Shown here in pieces: positions 17,886 through 26,917 of a stretch of DNA of 64,000 nucleotides (the stretch's first letter is position 1; each line of letters opens with the position of its first letter). The notes beneath the pieces were generated by a model. That model had not been told where the DNA came from. It saw only the letters and a list, made by a program, of their open reading frames with translations, and did no database searches. The translations under genes were made by a program, and so were the position numbers. Origin of the DNA: CAVUCH01 sp963739995. GTDB taxonomy: Bacteria > Acidobacteriota > Vicinamibacteria > Vicinamibacterales > JAENWD01. Location: positions 1-64,000 of the forward strand of contig CAVUCH010000005.1 of the NCBI GenBank assembly GCA_963739995.1, in the 5' to 3' direction.

Positions 17886-19067
17886 ATGAGCTCCGCGTCC
17901 CGCAGTCGCCTGATGGCGTCCGCCGTCGCGGGGCAGTGGATCTTCGGTATCATTCTCGCGCTGCTTGGGCAGCTGTTCGGGATTCCCGCGGCGACCGCGC
18001 ATGCGGGACTCGATCTCGATGCCCAGGCGCGGCTGCTGCTGACGCTCTTCACGGGACAGCTACTTTTCACTGCGATTGCCGGGCGCGTAGTCGATCGCCT
18101 CGGGAGCACCCGCGTGCTCGCCGCGGGGTCGCTGGTGATGGCAGCCGCCGTGTTCTTGCTCGCGTCTGCCGCGGGGTTCCGCCAGGCGATGATTGCGGCG
18201 CTGCTCATGAGCCTCGGGGGAGCCGCGGTGAACGCCGCTGCGAACACGCTCGTCTCGCTCCTGTACGGCGCCCGCCGCGGACCGATGCTGAACGTGCTCG
18301 GCGTTTTCGGCGCCGTGGGGGCGGTATCAGTACCACTCCTGTTCAGCGGCGTCACCACGTACGCACAGGTCTACACCAGGCTCCTGCTGCTCGCCGGGTC
18401 GTGCGCGGTCGCGGGCGTGCTCCACCTCTTGCAACCCCGTCCCGCAGCCGCCGGTGCGATCGCCCCTCCGAAGGGAACCACGCGCGCCGCCCTCAGGGAC
18501 CCCTGGCTGCTGGCTCTGAGCGGCGTGCTCATCATCGACTTCGGGAACGAAGCGGTCATGGCGGGCTGGATCGCGCCGTACACCCTTGCGGCGGTCCCCC
18601 ACGCGTCAGCGACGGTGATGGTAGGGCTGTACTGGGGCGCCCTCGCTGCGGGTCGTCTGGTGACGCCATTGGTGCTGGCGCACGTCTCGAAGCTCGTGCT
18701 CATGGGCATTGCGTCGTTCGCCGCGACGGCGGGTTTTGCGGCAATCAGCACGGCGCGCACAGCCTCCACGCTGGGGCTGGCGGTTCTGCTCGTGGGTCTC
18801 GCGATTGCGCCGATTGCTCCGACGACGTTATCTGTCGCTGGAGACAGGTATCCGAAGAACACCGGTGCGGTGTTCGGCCTGTTGCTGTCGCTCGGGCAGC
18901 TCGGGGGCATGATCCTCCCGTGGTCGGTGGCGCGCGTCGCCGTGATGTCCGGGTTTCGCGCCGGGCTTCTCGTGTCGTGTGGAGGCGGGGTGCTGATGAC
19001 GCTGCTTCTCTGGTGGCTCGTGGTGAGGAGTCGCGCCGCAGCAGCGCCCGCGGGAGGGCCGCGATGA
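17886..19067 (+). CDS. MFS transporter
   Basis: This 393-residue inner-membrane protein has about 12 hydrophobic segments. The first two start near WIFGIILALLGQLFGIP and LLLTLFTGQLLFTAIAG, followed by the loop motif VVDRLGSTRVLAAG between helices 2 and 3, which is the MFS motif A position. The layout resembles the FucP/sugar-efflux-like MFS branches, but the substrate is not readable. Its stop overlaps the ATG of the HAD gene (ATGA), so the two form an operon. A CATAAT box 9 nt upstream with no ribosome site suggests a leaderless start. The linked HAD phosphatase may act on the transported compound or its phosphate, which is only inference. Confidence 0.8.
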   Translation: MSSASRSRLMASAVAGQWIFGIILALLGQLFGIPAATAHAGLDLDAQARLLLTLFTGQLLFTAIAGRVVDRLGSTRVLAAGSLVMAAAVFLLASAAGFRQAMIAALLMSLGGAAVNAAANTLVSLLYGARRGPMLNVLGVFGAVGAVSVPLLFSGVTTYAQVYTRLLLLAGSCAVAGVLHLLQPRPAAAGAIAPPKGTTRAALRDPWLLALSGVLIIDFGNEAVMAGWIAPYTLAAVPHASATVMVGLYWGALAAGRLVTPLVLAHVSKLVLMGIASFAATAGFAAISTARTASTLGLAVLLVGLAIAPIAPTTLSVAGDRYPKNTGAVFGLLLSLGQLGGMILPWSVARVAVMSGFRAGLLVSCGGGVLMTLLLWWLVVRSRAAAAPAGGPR

Positions 19068-19738
19068 TGATGCCGGCGGCAGTGCTGTTCGATCTGGACG
19101 GCACCCTGATCGACACGACGGACCTGATCCTGGCCTCGTGCCAGCACACGTTCGAACGCCATCTGAAGGCCGGGTGTCCGCCCCGCCAGACGCTGATCGC
19201 GACGTTCGGACGCTCGCTGCCGGAATCGCTGCTCGAGATCGCCGTCGCCGAGGGTGCCGAAGATCCAGGCGCGTTTGCCGCGGAAATGCTTGCCACCTAT
19301 CGGGCCCACAATGACGAGCACCACGACGCGCTCATCCGGCCGTTCGCAGGGGTCGAGCCGATGCTCGCGTCGCTGCGAGCGTCCGGACTGCGCCTGGGCG
19401 TGGTGACGAGCAAGCGCGAGCGCTCCGCACGCATCGGGATGTCGCGCTATGGCCTCGGTGACTTCTTCGAGGTCAGCATCTTCCACGACGACACCGTCCG
19501 GCACAAGCCCGACCCGGCGCCGCTCATCGCCGGAGCTCAGCGGCTGGGCGTGGCGCCCGAACGGACGATGTACATCGGAGACAGCGTGCACGACGTTGCC
19601 GCGGGCCGCGCCGCCGGCATGCGGACGATCGCCGCCGCCTGGGGACCGTTCCCGAGGATCGACCTCGACGCAGCCGGCCCGGACCACGTGGCCGACACGC
19701 CGCACGACGTGGTGGTGCTGCTGACAGGCAAGCCGTGA
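19064..19738 (+). CDS. HAD-family phosphatase, phosphoglycolate/pyrophosphatase-like
   Basis: The ATG at 19064 overlaps the MFS stop (ATGA) and has GGAGG upstream. The 224-residue protein shows HAD motif I (VLFDLDGTLIDTTD), motif II (VVTSKRERS), motif III Lys (HDDTVRHKPDPAPL) and motif IV (MYIGDSVHDVAAGRAAG). A helical cap lies between residues 15 and 90, so it belongs to subfamily I with Gph and PpaX. It likely hydrolyses a small phosphate such as phosphoglycolate or pyrophosphate. The exact substrate is uncertain. Confidence 0.85.
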   Translation: MMMPAAVLFDLDGTLIDTTDLILASCQHTFERHLKAGCPPRQTLIATFGRSLPESLLEIAVAEGAEDPGAFAAEMLATYRAHNDEHHDALIRPFAGVEPMLASLRASGLRLGVVTSKRERSARIGMSRYGLGDFFEVSIFHDDTVRHKPDPAPLIAGAQRLGVAPERTMYIGDSVHDVAAGRAAGMRTIAAAWGPFPRIDLDAAGPDHVADTPHDVVVLLTGKP

Positions 19739-19763
19739 ACGTTGCGGCGGTGTGGCCGATGTG

Positions 19764-19786
19764 GCGCCGGAACCTCAGTGCCGGCG
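19764..19786. repeat. Degenerate dispersed palindrome
   Basis: GCGCCGGAACCTCAGTGCCGGCG, a decayed member of the family, in the gap between the HAD gene and the Rieske gene (155 bp, otherwise featureless). Confidence 0.45.
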
Positions 19787-19893
19787 AACCGCAGCCGGGC
19801 TGGCAGCAAGGGCAGGAGCATGAGGCTGCGCTCGACGTTTGGTATCCTCGCAGTAGCGGCGTTCGTGATGCTCGGCTCGCCGGCCTCGTGACG

Positions 19894-20979
19894 TCAGCTG
19901 AGGATCCGCGACACGACGCGGTCGAATTCCCACAGCAGACCCTCACGCGGGGAGTAGACGCCGGGGCGGTAGGCGCGGGAGGCGATCCCTGCCTGCGAAA
20001 GCTCCGACACGTGCCAATCCTGCCGGTTCGTCTCGTCCCAGAAATCGATGACATCAGAGGGGTCGAACAGCGGGTTGGCGTGTTCCGACGGATGGAAGTG
20101 CCACTCGCAGACGATACGCGTGAGATCGCACGCGACCGGCCACAGCGTGTGAGTCATGACGTAGTCGGGATGGAGGCTCAGGAGGAGATTCGGGAGCACC
20201 GCGTAGTAGTAGCCGCAGCGCCGCTGAGTGTCCGACAGCCCGGGGAGCGGCGGACGGCGCTGACGGCCGTCGCGGCTCATTGTGAAGATGCCCTCGCGAA
20301 ACGACATCGCGCCGCCGAACCAGGCGTCCGTCCCTGGTTCGTTGTCGCCGCTGAGGTAATCGGCATTGCGCTGCAACGCCGGATGAATCAACGGGCAGTG
20401 CAGGCACTCCGAGTAGTTGAGCATCAGCAGCTTCCAGTTGGCCTTCACATCGTAGGTGACGCGGTACGCGCGCCGCAGCTCGCCCATGTGCCACGCGGCG
20501 AAGCGCTCCGGCAGGCCGAGCAGCTGCTCGGTGAGGGGCGAGGCTGACGGGTGCAGCGTCAGGAACAAATGCCCGTCCCATTCGTCCACGCTGACGGGCG
20601 TCAGCCCGTTCTCGTCGCGGCGGAAGCCCGGGGCGCCATCCATGTGCGGCGCGCCGAGCAGGCGTCCGTCGAGGTCGTATGTCCAGCCGTGGTACGGGCA
20701 CTGGATGCGTTCCGGGAAGTGACCGGTGGCGTCGGTGCACAAGCGCGTGCCGCGGTGGCGGCACACGTTGTAGTGTGCCGCCAGGGCGCCATCCTTCCGG
20801 CGCGTGATGATGACGCTCTCGCCAGCGACATCGCGCAACGCGAAGTCACCCGGGGCGGCAATCTCCTCCGTCCGCCCCGCACAGACCCACATTGTTGAAA
20901 AGATCCGTTCACGTTCCCGACCGAACAGATCCGGATCGGTGTAGTAGCGGGCGGGCAGCGTGCGCTTCTCGGGTGTCAT
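19894..20979 (-). CDS. Rieske-type ring-hydroxylating oxygenase, alpha subunit
   Basis: The ATG at 20979 has GAGG 8 nt upstream. The 361-residue protein holds a Rieske [2Fe-2S] domain with CRHRG and CPYHGWTYDLDG (about residues 75-105). The C-terminal catalytic domain has the mononuclear iron site: YSECLHCPLIHP supplies two His, and FWDETNRQDW probably the Asp. Spacing and length resemble the choline monooxygenase/glycine betaine oxygenase branch more than naphthalene dioxygenases. No ferredoxin or reductase gene is adjacent, so electrons must come from elsewhere. The substrate is unknown. Confidence 0.85.
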   Translation of the reverse strand: MTPEKRTLPARYYTDPDLFGRERERIFSTMWVCAGRTEEIAAPGDFALRDVAGESVIITRRKDGALAAHYNVCRHRGTRLCTDATGHFPERIQCPYHGWTYDLDGRLLGAPHMDGAPGFRRDENGLTPVSVDEWDGHLFLTLHPSASPLTEQLLGLPERFAAWHMGELRRAYRVTYDVKANWKLLMLNYSECLHCPLIHPALQRNADYLSGDNEPGTDAWFGGAMSFREGIFTMSRDGRQRRPPLPGLSDTQRRCGYYYAVLPNLLLSLHPDYVMTHTLWPVACDLTRIVCEWHFHPSEHANPLFDPSDVIDFWDETNRQDWHVSELSQAGIASRAYRPGVYSPREGLLWEFDRVVSRILS

Positions 20980-21115
20980 ACGATGTGCCTCAATCGGATC
21001 ATTTCCTGATGGCCGCACGAGGTCAGGGCAGAGTGTAAGATTCAGTCACGGGCCCGCGCTGCCGCCCCAGCCACATCCTCATCCGTCCGTTTCGTCCCCC
21101 GTCCCCGGAGCTCCC

Positions 21116-21559
21116 ATGTCAACCCCGTCACAGCCGACGCACGACGATGCACAGCTGATCCTGAAGTTGTACGACCTGCGGCGCGAAGAACGTCTGCGCA
21201 AGGCTCGTGCCTGGTTCTCCTCGTCCTTTCGCGTGAGGATGATAGACGACTTCACGCGGCTGTGCCCCGTTGGATCCGACGAGAACGCCTCGTACCGCAT
21301 GGTGGTGACCTATTGGGAGATGGTAGCCTCGTTCGTTACGAGTGGCGTGCTTCACAAGGAGCTGTTCTTCCAGAGTGGCCGCGAGCTGCTGTTCGTCTGG
21401 GAGCGCATCCGGGACCTGGTGCCGAACGTGCGCGAGACGACGAAAGACGCAACGGCGGCAGCGGGCATCGAGGTCGTCGCGCGCGATTTCATCGCCTGGT
21501 GGGAAAGCCGCAGCCCTGGCGCTTACGCCGCCTTCTCGAAGCGTGTGCGGGGTGAATAA
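21116..21559 (+). CDS. Conserved hypothetical protein, DUF4760-like
   Basis: The 147-residue product has no signal peptide and is mostly helical, with ILKLYDLRREERLRKARAWF at the N-terminus and YRMVVTYWEMVASFVTSGVL and a LFFQSGRELLFVWERI segment in the middle. This resembles small bacterial proteins with an N-terminal arginine-rich helix and conserved aromatic pairs (DUF4760-like), whose function is unknown. The end overlaps or abuts the following HAD gene, so co-expression is likely. I am not certain of the family. Confidence 0.6.
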   Translation: MSTPSQPTHDDAQLILKLYDLRREERLRKARAWFSSSFRVRMIDDFTRLCPVGSDENASYRMVVTYWEMVASFVTSGVLHKELFFQSGRELLFVWERIRDLVPNVRETTKDATAAAGIEVVARDFIAWWESRSPGAYAAFSKRVRGE

Positions 21560-22416
21560 GAATCCAGGGGACGTCCATCCGCCTCATTGCCATCGACATC
21601 GACGGCACGCTGCTCGATCCCACGGGCAGGATACCGGATGAGAACCGGCGGGCGATTGCCGAGGCGCTCGATCGGGGGATCGAAGTTGCGCTCGTCACCG
21701 GCCGTGGCTTCACGTTTGCGCAGCCGGTGGCCGAGCGACTCGGCCTCCCCGTCGTGATCGTCGCCAGCAACGGCGCAATCGTGCGGCGTCTGGACGGCAC
21801 CACGGTGTTGCGCCGTCTGATGCCGAAGAACGTGGCGCGCCTCGTGCTCGAAGAGACGGCTGTGTTCCGCGGCGAGGCCGCGGTGGTGTTCGATCGGCCG
21901 GCGGCCGGTCAGCTTGTCTCCGGCGGGCTCGACTGGACACACCCGTCACGGGCGGGCTACTACGGCCGGTACGGCGCACTGATATCAGAGACGCTGCCGC
22001 TCGAGGATTGCCTGGCCGAGGACCCGGTCGAGGTGATGTTCACGGGCGGCGTGACGCGCATGCGCGCCCTCATGTCTCAGCTCGAGACGGCGCCCCGCGC
22101 CGACCTGTACACCGTATCGTTCGTCGAGTACGCGTGGCGCGATTTCATCCTGGTCGATGTGCTGGCCGCCGGCGTGACGAAGGGCACCACGCTCGCCGAA
22201 TGGACCCGCGGGCTCGGCCTCACGGAAGAGAGGGTCATGGCGGTCGGCGACAACTACAACGATCGCGAGATGCTCGCGTTCGCGGGCACCGGTGTGGCGA
22301 TGGGCAACAGCGTGGCGGAGCTGCTCGACGGCGCCTTCCACATCACAGGCACCAATGACGAGGCAGGGCTTGCGCAGGCAATCGATCGCTATGCGCTCGG
22401 CCGCACCGCCTTGTGA
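21552..22416 (+). CDS. HAD-IIB (Cof-type) phosphatase, start unclear
   Basis: The coding frame clearly begins with IRLIAIDIDGTLLDPTG (from 21577): HAD motif I. It continues VALVTGRGF, VIVASNGAIVRRLDG, a type IIB cap, GVTKGTTLAEW (Lys), and MAVGDNYNDREMLAFAGTGVAMGNS (motif IV). The protein is about 280 residues, normal for Cof/YidA enzymes that dephosphorylate sugar phosphates or flavin precursors. No ATG, GTG or TTG exists in frame between the stop at 21553-21555 and 21577. A GTG at 21552 overlaps the previous gene but is in another frame, so either a rare start (ATA/ATC) or a small indel near 21570 is present. Confidence 0.78.
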
Positions 22417-22604
22417 ATCGCATGACTGTGATCTGGGGGCTGGGGGGCCTGTGTAGATCGGCTCCGGGCTCCAGGCGTTCTACGCAGGCCCGTTCCTGCC
22501 CGCTCGGTTTGCGCGAAAGACGATGGGCTTGACCCCACACGACACGGTTCCGAGCTTTCGGGGCTGTTTAAACGCGTGCGGAGTTGCCCCGCGACCGTAG
22601 CGAG

Positions 22605-24335
22605 CTACTCGGTCGCCGACGGCTGGGGACGCGTGTAGACGACCTTCCCGTCGAATATTGTCGTGTCCACGACCGCATCCATCACGCGGGCGTCGGGCGC
22701 GAAGATATCGGCGGAGAGGATGACGATGTCGGCCAGCAGGTCGCGCGCGAGCGTCCCTTTACGCTGCTCATCGAAGGACGCCCACGCCGCCCCGGAAGTG
22801 TACGCGTCGACTGCGGCAGTGAGTGGGATGCGCTCCGTCGCGTGCCAGCCGCCCTCCGGCAGCCCCTCGGCGGTGGTCCGCGTGACCGCCATGTGGATGC
22901 CGGCGCGCGGATCGAGCGTGACCACGGGCCAGTCGCTCCCGAATGCCAGCCGTCCACCGCCGGCCATGATCGAGGCGTGCGCCCAGCCGCGTGACGCACG
23001 ATCGTTTCCGATGTTCTCGGTCCACACAGCGATCTGGTTCGGCGTCGGCGTGCCGTGGAACGGCTGCTGGGACGCGATGATGCCCAGGGCGCCGAACCGC
23101 GGGATGTCGACCGGGTGGACCGTCTCGATGTGCTCGAGCCGGTGACGGCGGCCCCGCGGCGGGACGGGGTTCGCTTTTGCGGCGTGCGCAATGGCGTCGA
23201 GCGACATCCGGACTGCGCCGTCTCCGATCGCGTGGATCAGGATCTGCCAGCCCTCCTTGTCGAGTGCACTGACAAGGCTCGTGAGCCCGTCGGGGGAAAA
23301 GTACGGCGAGCCCATGGTCGTCTTGTTGGCGTACGGGGCGAGCATCGCGGCGGTGTGTGACTCGATCACCCCATCGGCCATCAGCTTCACCGCTCCTGCC
23401 TTCAGCAGCGGATCGTCACGGTACTTCTCACGCGCAGCCTCGATCGCCTGCCGCTCGGCTCGCGTGGTGTCCGGCGTCACGGAGAGTGCGGCGTACACAC
23501 GCACCTGCAGCTCGCCCGCGGCACGCAGCTCGTCGTAGAGGGAGAGGTCGTCTGGTGAACCGCCGGCGTTCTGCACGCTGGTGATGCCCATGCGCTGTGC
23601 TTCGTGAATGGCCGCGCGCACGGCATCCAGCCGGTCTGCTCGCGTGGGCTGCGGCAGCACCTTCTGCATCAAGGACTGCGCCGCTTCCTTCAGCACACCC
23701 GTCGGCTCGCCCGTTCTCGGATCCTTCACGATCACGCCGTGCGCTGGACTCGGCGTGCGGCCCGTGATCCCCGCAGCCTCGAGCGCCCTGGTATTTGCCC
23801 AGCCGGTGTGGCCGTCATAGGCGACCAGATATGCCGGGCGGTCCGGCACGGCCGCATCCAGCTGCTGGCGGGTCGGCAGCCCGCCTGGGAACGGGTCGTA
23901 GTACCAGCCGCGCCCGCGAACCCACGGGCGCTCGGGGTGTGAAGCTGCGAACGCCTTCACCGTCGACTGTATGTCCTCGAGCGTCGACGCATCGAGCAGG
24001 TTGACGTTCGACAGCGCCAGGCCGCCGCTCATCAGGTGCAGGTGGGCGTCGTTGAAGCCTGGCAGCACCGAGCCACCGTGTGCGTCGACGACGGCGGTCT
24101 GCGGCCGGCGCAGGCGCTTGATTTCACGGTTGGTGCCCACACGGAGGATCTTGTTGCCGCGGATCGCAATGGCCTCTGCGAAGGCCGAGGCGCTGCCGCT
24201 GTAGACGCGGCCGTTGGTGACGATGAGATCGATCGGGCCGCTCTCGTCATCGCGCTGCGCGCCGACGATGAGGCCGGCGACGAGCGTCCCGGCTACGATC
24301 AGCACCACGATGAACGTCGTCAGCCGAGACGCCAT
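22605..24335 (-). CDS. Amidohydrolase family 3 protein, membrane-anchored or exported
   Basis: The ATG at 24335 has GGAGG 9 nt upstream. The 576-residue protein begins with an uncleaved signal or anchor (LTTFIVVLIVAGTLVAGLIV). The amidohydrolase fold follows: DLIVTNGRVYSGSA, then LPGFNDAHLHLMSGG (HxH metal site), DGHTGWANTRALE and HAIGDGAVRM, and the closing GSDWPVV. This is the YtcJ-like subgroup, metal-dependent hydrolases acting on amides or N-acyl compounds outside the cytosol. Upstream, 22417-22604 shows no gene or clear terminator. Substrate unknown. Confidence 0.85.
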   Translation of the reverse strand: MASRLTTFIVVLIVAGTLVAGLIVGAQRDDESGPIDLIVTNGRVYSGSASAFAEAIAIRGNKILRVGTNREIKRLRRPQTAVVDAHGGSVLPGFNDAHLHLMSGGLALSNVNLLDASTLEDIQSTVKAFAASHPERPWVRGRGWYYDPFPGGLPTRQQLDAAVPDRPAYLVAYDGHTGWANTRALEAAGITGRTPSPAHGVIVKDPRTGEPTGVLKEAAQSLMQKVLPQPTRADRLDAVRAAIHEAQRMGITSVQNAGGSPDDLSLYDELRAAGELQVRVYAALSVTPDTTRAERQAIEAAREKYRDDPLLKAGAVKLMADGVIESHTAAMLAPYANKTTMGSPYFSPDGLTSLVSALDKEGWQILIHAIGDGAVRMSLDAIAHAAKANPVPPRGRRHRLEHIETVHPVDIPRFGALGIIASQQPFHGTPTPNQIAVWTENIGNDRASRGWAHASIMAGGGRLAFGSDWPVVTLDPRAGIHMAVTRTTAEGLPEGGWHATERIPLTAAVDAYTSGAAWASFDEQRKGTLARDLLADIVILSADIFAPDARVMDAVVDTTIFDGKVVYTRPQPSATE

Positions 24336-24475
24336 TTGAGCAGCCTCCGTCGAGGAACGTCAGGCCGGTGCCGAGTCCCTCGGGCGGCCCGATCTTAGCA
24401 CGCAGTACGACGCCCGCGCCGCGTCAACTCGCAGCGCACGTCGCCGCGGCGCACGTCCGGCTCGACCGCGTGTGA

Positions 24476-24481
24476 TAGAGT
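24476..24481 (+). promoter_or_regulatory. -10-like TAGAGT before the APC permease
   Basis: TAGAGT ends 11 nt before the ATG at 24493, supporting that start over the GTG at 24472. Confidence 0.3.
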
Positions 24482-24492
24482 CGCGGCCCTTG

Positions 24493-25923
24493 ATGCCAAC
24501 CGCGAATCCGCTGCGCGATCCCAGCGTCTGCTCCGCCGTCGATCGGGAGCAGGCGCTCGTCCGCGGCATCACCTTCTGGCCGGCGACGATGCTCGTCGTC
24601 GGGAACGTGATCGGATCGGCGATCTTTCTCACTACCGGCGCGATGGTCGAGGCGCTCCCGTCGGCATCGCTCGTGCTGGGTGCCTGGCTGGCTGGTGGCC
24701 TGATGGCCTGCGCCGGCGGCCTGACGTTCGCGGAGATGGGCGCCATGCTGCCGCGATCGGGCGGCATGTACGTATTTCTCGAGGAAGCATACGGGCCGCT
24801 CGTAGCATTTCTGTTCGGCTGGACGATGGTGCTCGTCGTGCTGCCCGGGGGGACGGCCGCGGTCGCGGTGGGCTTCGCTGAATCGTTCAGCTACTTCGTT
24901 CCGTCGCTCTCCACCACTCGCCTGCTGACGAGCATTCCGTTGCCGCTCGGGGCGCTCACCATCTCGGCGGGGCAGGTCGTGGCGGCGCTCTCGATCGCGG
25001 CGCTCGCGAGCGCCAACCTGTTTGGCGTCGCAGCGGCGAGCCGGGTGGCGGCTCTCGTGACGATGCTCAAGGTGGTGGCGGTCGTCGCCATCCCCATCGT
25101 CGCGATCGCCGCCTGGCCGCACACGCCTGCGCTGATGCCGGTCGTCCCACCGGTTGCGCGACCGCTTGCAGCCTTCGGCGTCGCGATGATTGCCGTGATG
25201 TGGGCCTACGAAGGGTGGGCGTACCTGGCCTTCGCGGCCGGCGAAGTGCACGACCCGTCGCGCACGCTGCCCGGTGCGTTCATCTACGGGACGCTCGGCC
25301 TGACCGTCGTCTATGTTCTGGTGAACGTCGGCTACTTCATTGCGCTGCCGCTCGAGGCAATCAGCGGAGAGCCACGGGTGGCGGAGAAGGCGATGACGGC
25401 GGTCGCCGGGCCACTCGGCGCAACCCTCGTGGCCTCCATCGTCTGCCTCTCTACTCTCGGGTGCAATATGTCGGCTGTGCTGGCTATCTCCCGGGCGGGG
25501 TACGCGATGGCCGTCGACGGCATGTTCTTCCGGTTTGCAGCGTGGGTACACCCGAAGTACCGAACGCCGCACGGCGCTCTCCTGGGCCTGGCGTGCTGGT
25601 CGTGCGCGCTGACGCTCTCGGGCAGTTACGAGCAGCTGTTCACGTACGTGATGTTCGCCGCGGTGGCGTTCAACGTGCTCGCGGGGCTCGCGATCTTCCG
25701 GCTCCGCAGGACGCATGCCCATCTCGCGCGCCCTTATCGCACGTGGGGCTACCCGTTGGTGCCGCTCGTGTTCGTGACTGGCTCGATTGGGCTCGTGCTG
25801 AACACCCTGCTGGAGCGGCCCGCGGAGTCGATGGCCGGGCTGCTGCTGATGGCAGCGGGGCTGCCGGCCTATGCCTACTGGCGGCGGAAGCGCATCCGCC
25901 TGTCAGCCGGCCTGGGAACGTGA
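24493..25923 (+). CDS. APC-superfamily amino acid permease
   Basis: This 476-residue inner-membrane protein has about 12 helices. The first, MLVVGNVIGSAIFLTTGAMV, carries the GxxIGxGIF-like substrate loop typical of the LAT/APC families. Later segments include MIAVMWAYEGWAYLAFAAGEV, a match to the conserved helix 6 region (YEGW). It likely exchanges or imports amino acids by proton symport. A GTG at 24472 is possible, but TAGAGT sits 11 nt before the ATG and no ribosome site precedes either. The next gene, panE, lies 64 nt downstream and may be co-transcribed. Confidence 0.83.
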   Translation: MPTANPLRDPSVCSAVDREQALVRGITFWPATMLVVGNVIGSAIFLTTGAMVEALPSASLVLGAWLAGGLMACAGGLTFAEMGAMLPRSGGMYVFLEEAYGPLVAFLFGWTMVLVVLPGGTAAVAVGFAESFSYFVPSLSTTRLLTSIPLPLGALTISAGQVVAALSIAALASANLFGVAAASRVAALVTMLKVVAVVAIPIVAIAAWPHTPALMPVVPPVARPLAAFGVAMIAVMWAYEGWAYLAFAAGEVHDPSRTLPGAFIYGTLGLTVVYVLVNVGYFIALPLEAISGEPRVAEKAMTAVAGPLGATLVASIVCLSTLGCNMSAVLAISRAGYAMAVDGMFFRFAAWVHPKYRTPHGALLGLACWSCALTLSGSYEQLFTYVMFAAVAFNVLAGLAIFRLRRTHAHLARPYRTWGYPLVPLVFVTGSIGLVLNTLLERPAESMAGLLLMAAGLPAYAYWRRKRIRLSAGLGT

Positions 25924-25987
25924 TGTCGCCCCTCGAAACTCCCGCGGTTAGGGGGTCGGCCAGCGATCGAGCGCTTGGAGCGGGACG

Positions 25988-26917
25988 ATGCGCATTGCGG
26001 TGATCGGGGCCGGAGCGGTCGGTGGGTACTACGGCGCGATGCTGGCGCGCGCCGGCCACCACGTAACGCTCATCGCTCGCGGGGCGCACCTGGCCGCCAT
26101 CCGCGAACGGGGCCTGACCGTACGCGCCTCGCGTGGCGAGTTCACGGTTCACCCGGGCGCGTGCGACGCCGCGGGGGAGATTGGACCAGTCGGCCTCGTA
26201 CTCCTCGCGGTCAAGACCTACGACAACGACACGGCGCTCCCGATGCTGCGGCCGCTCACAGCACCCGATACTATGGTGCTCACGCTGCAGAACGGCGTCG
26301 ACAGTCCGTCTGAAGCGGCAGCGATCGTCGGCGGTTCACACGTGCTCGGCGGAGCCGCCTACATCGCGACGGCGATCGAAGCCCCTGGGATCATCGAGCA
26401 GACGGGAACACACCACCGCATCGTGTTCGGCGAGGCATTCGATGCGCCCTCGGAGGTCTCCGCCAGGGCCGCCATGCTTCAGGAAACCCTTCAGCAGGCC
26501 GGGATCGAAGCCGAGGGCGTGCCGGACGCTCGCGTGCCGCTCTGGGAGAAGTGCGTCTATCTGGCCCCTTTCGCCGGTTTCACCGGGGGCTCGCGGCTGC
26601 CAATCGGTCCGCTCTGGCAGCACGAGGAGACGCGGAATCTCTTCCTCCGGGCGTGTGGCGAGGTGGCGGCTGTGGCGCGTGCCGAGGGCGTCCCCGTCAC
26701 CTCTGAAATTCCCGCTCGCGTTCGGGCGTATGCGGAGGCGTTGCCCCCGGCCACCCGCTCATCGCTGCTGATCGATCTCCAGGCGGGAAAACGCCTGGAA
26801 GTGGAGGCACTCCAGGGCGCGCTCGTCAGGCGGGCACGCGCGCACGGCATCCCCGTACCCATCATGGAAACCCTGTACGCGATCCTCCGGGACCACTCAG
26901 GCGCTCAGCGCTCGTAG
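25988..26917 (+). CDS. panE: 2-dehydropantoate 2-reductase (ketopantoate reductase family)
   Basis: The protein reduces ketopantoate to pantoate with NADPH in pantothenate synthesis. The 309-residue protein starts MRIAVIGAGAVGGYYGAML, the Rossmann GxGxxG loop. It has AVKTYDND, LTLQNGVDS (the family's QNG motif with active Asn) and a helical C-terminal domain (EKCVYLAPFAGFTG, with the catalytic Lys equivalent near EKC; LLIDLQAGKRLEVEALQG). Many bacteria carry paralogues with other 2-keto acid substrates, so pantoate synthesis is likely but not certain. panB and panC are not in view. GGAGCG lies upstream of the ATG. It converges with the next gene, overlapping by 13 bp at the 3' ends. Confidence 0.83.
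   Translation: MRIAVIGAGAVGGYYGAMLARAGHHVTLIARGAHLAAIRERGLTVRASRGEFTVHPGACDAAGEIGPVGLVLLAVKTYDNDTALPMLRPLTAPDTMVLTLQNGVDSPSEAAAIVGGSHVLGGAAYIATAIEAPGIIEQTGTHHRIVFGEAFDAPSEVSARAAMLQETLQQAGIEAEGVPDARVPLWEKCVYLAPFAGFTGGSRLPIGPLWQHEETRNLFLRACGEVAAVARAEGVPVTSEIPARVRAYAEALPPATRSSLLIDLQAGKRLEVEALQGALVRRARAHGIPVPIMETLYAILRDHSGAQRS

Noticed and set aside
19735..20547. Plus-strand gene of 270 residues
   Set aside because: It is antisense to the Rieske oxygenase, whose CxH and CPYHG motifs define the real strand.
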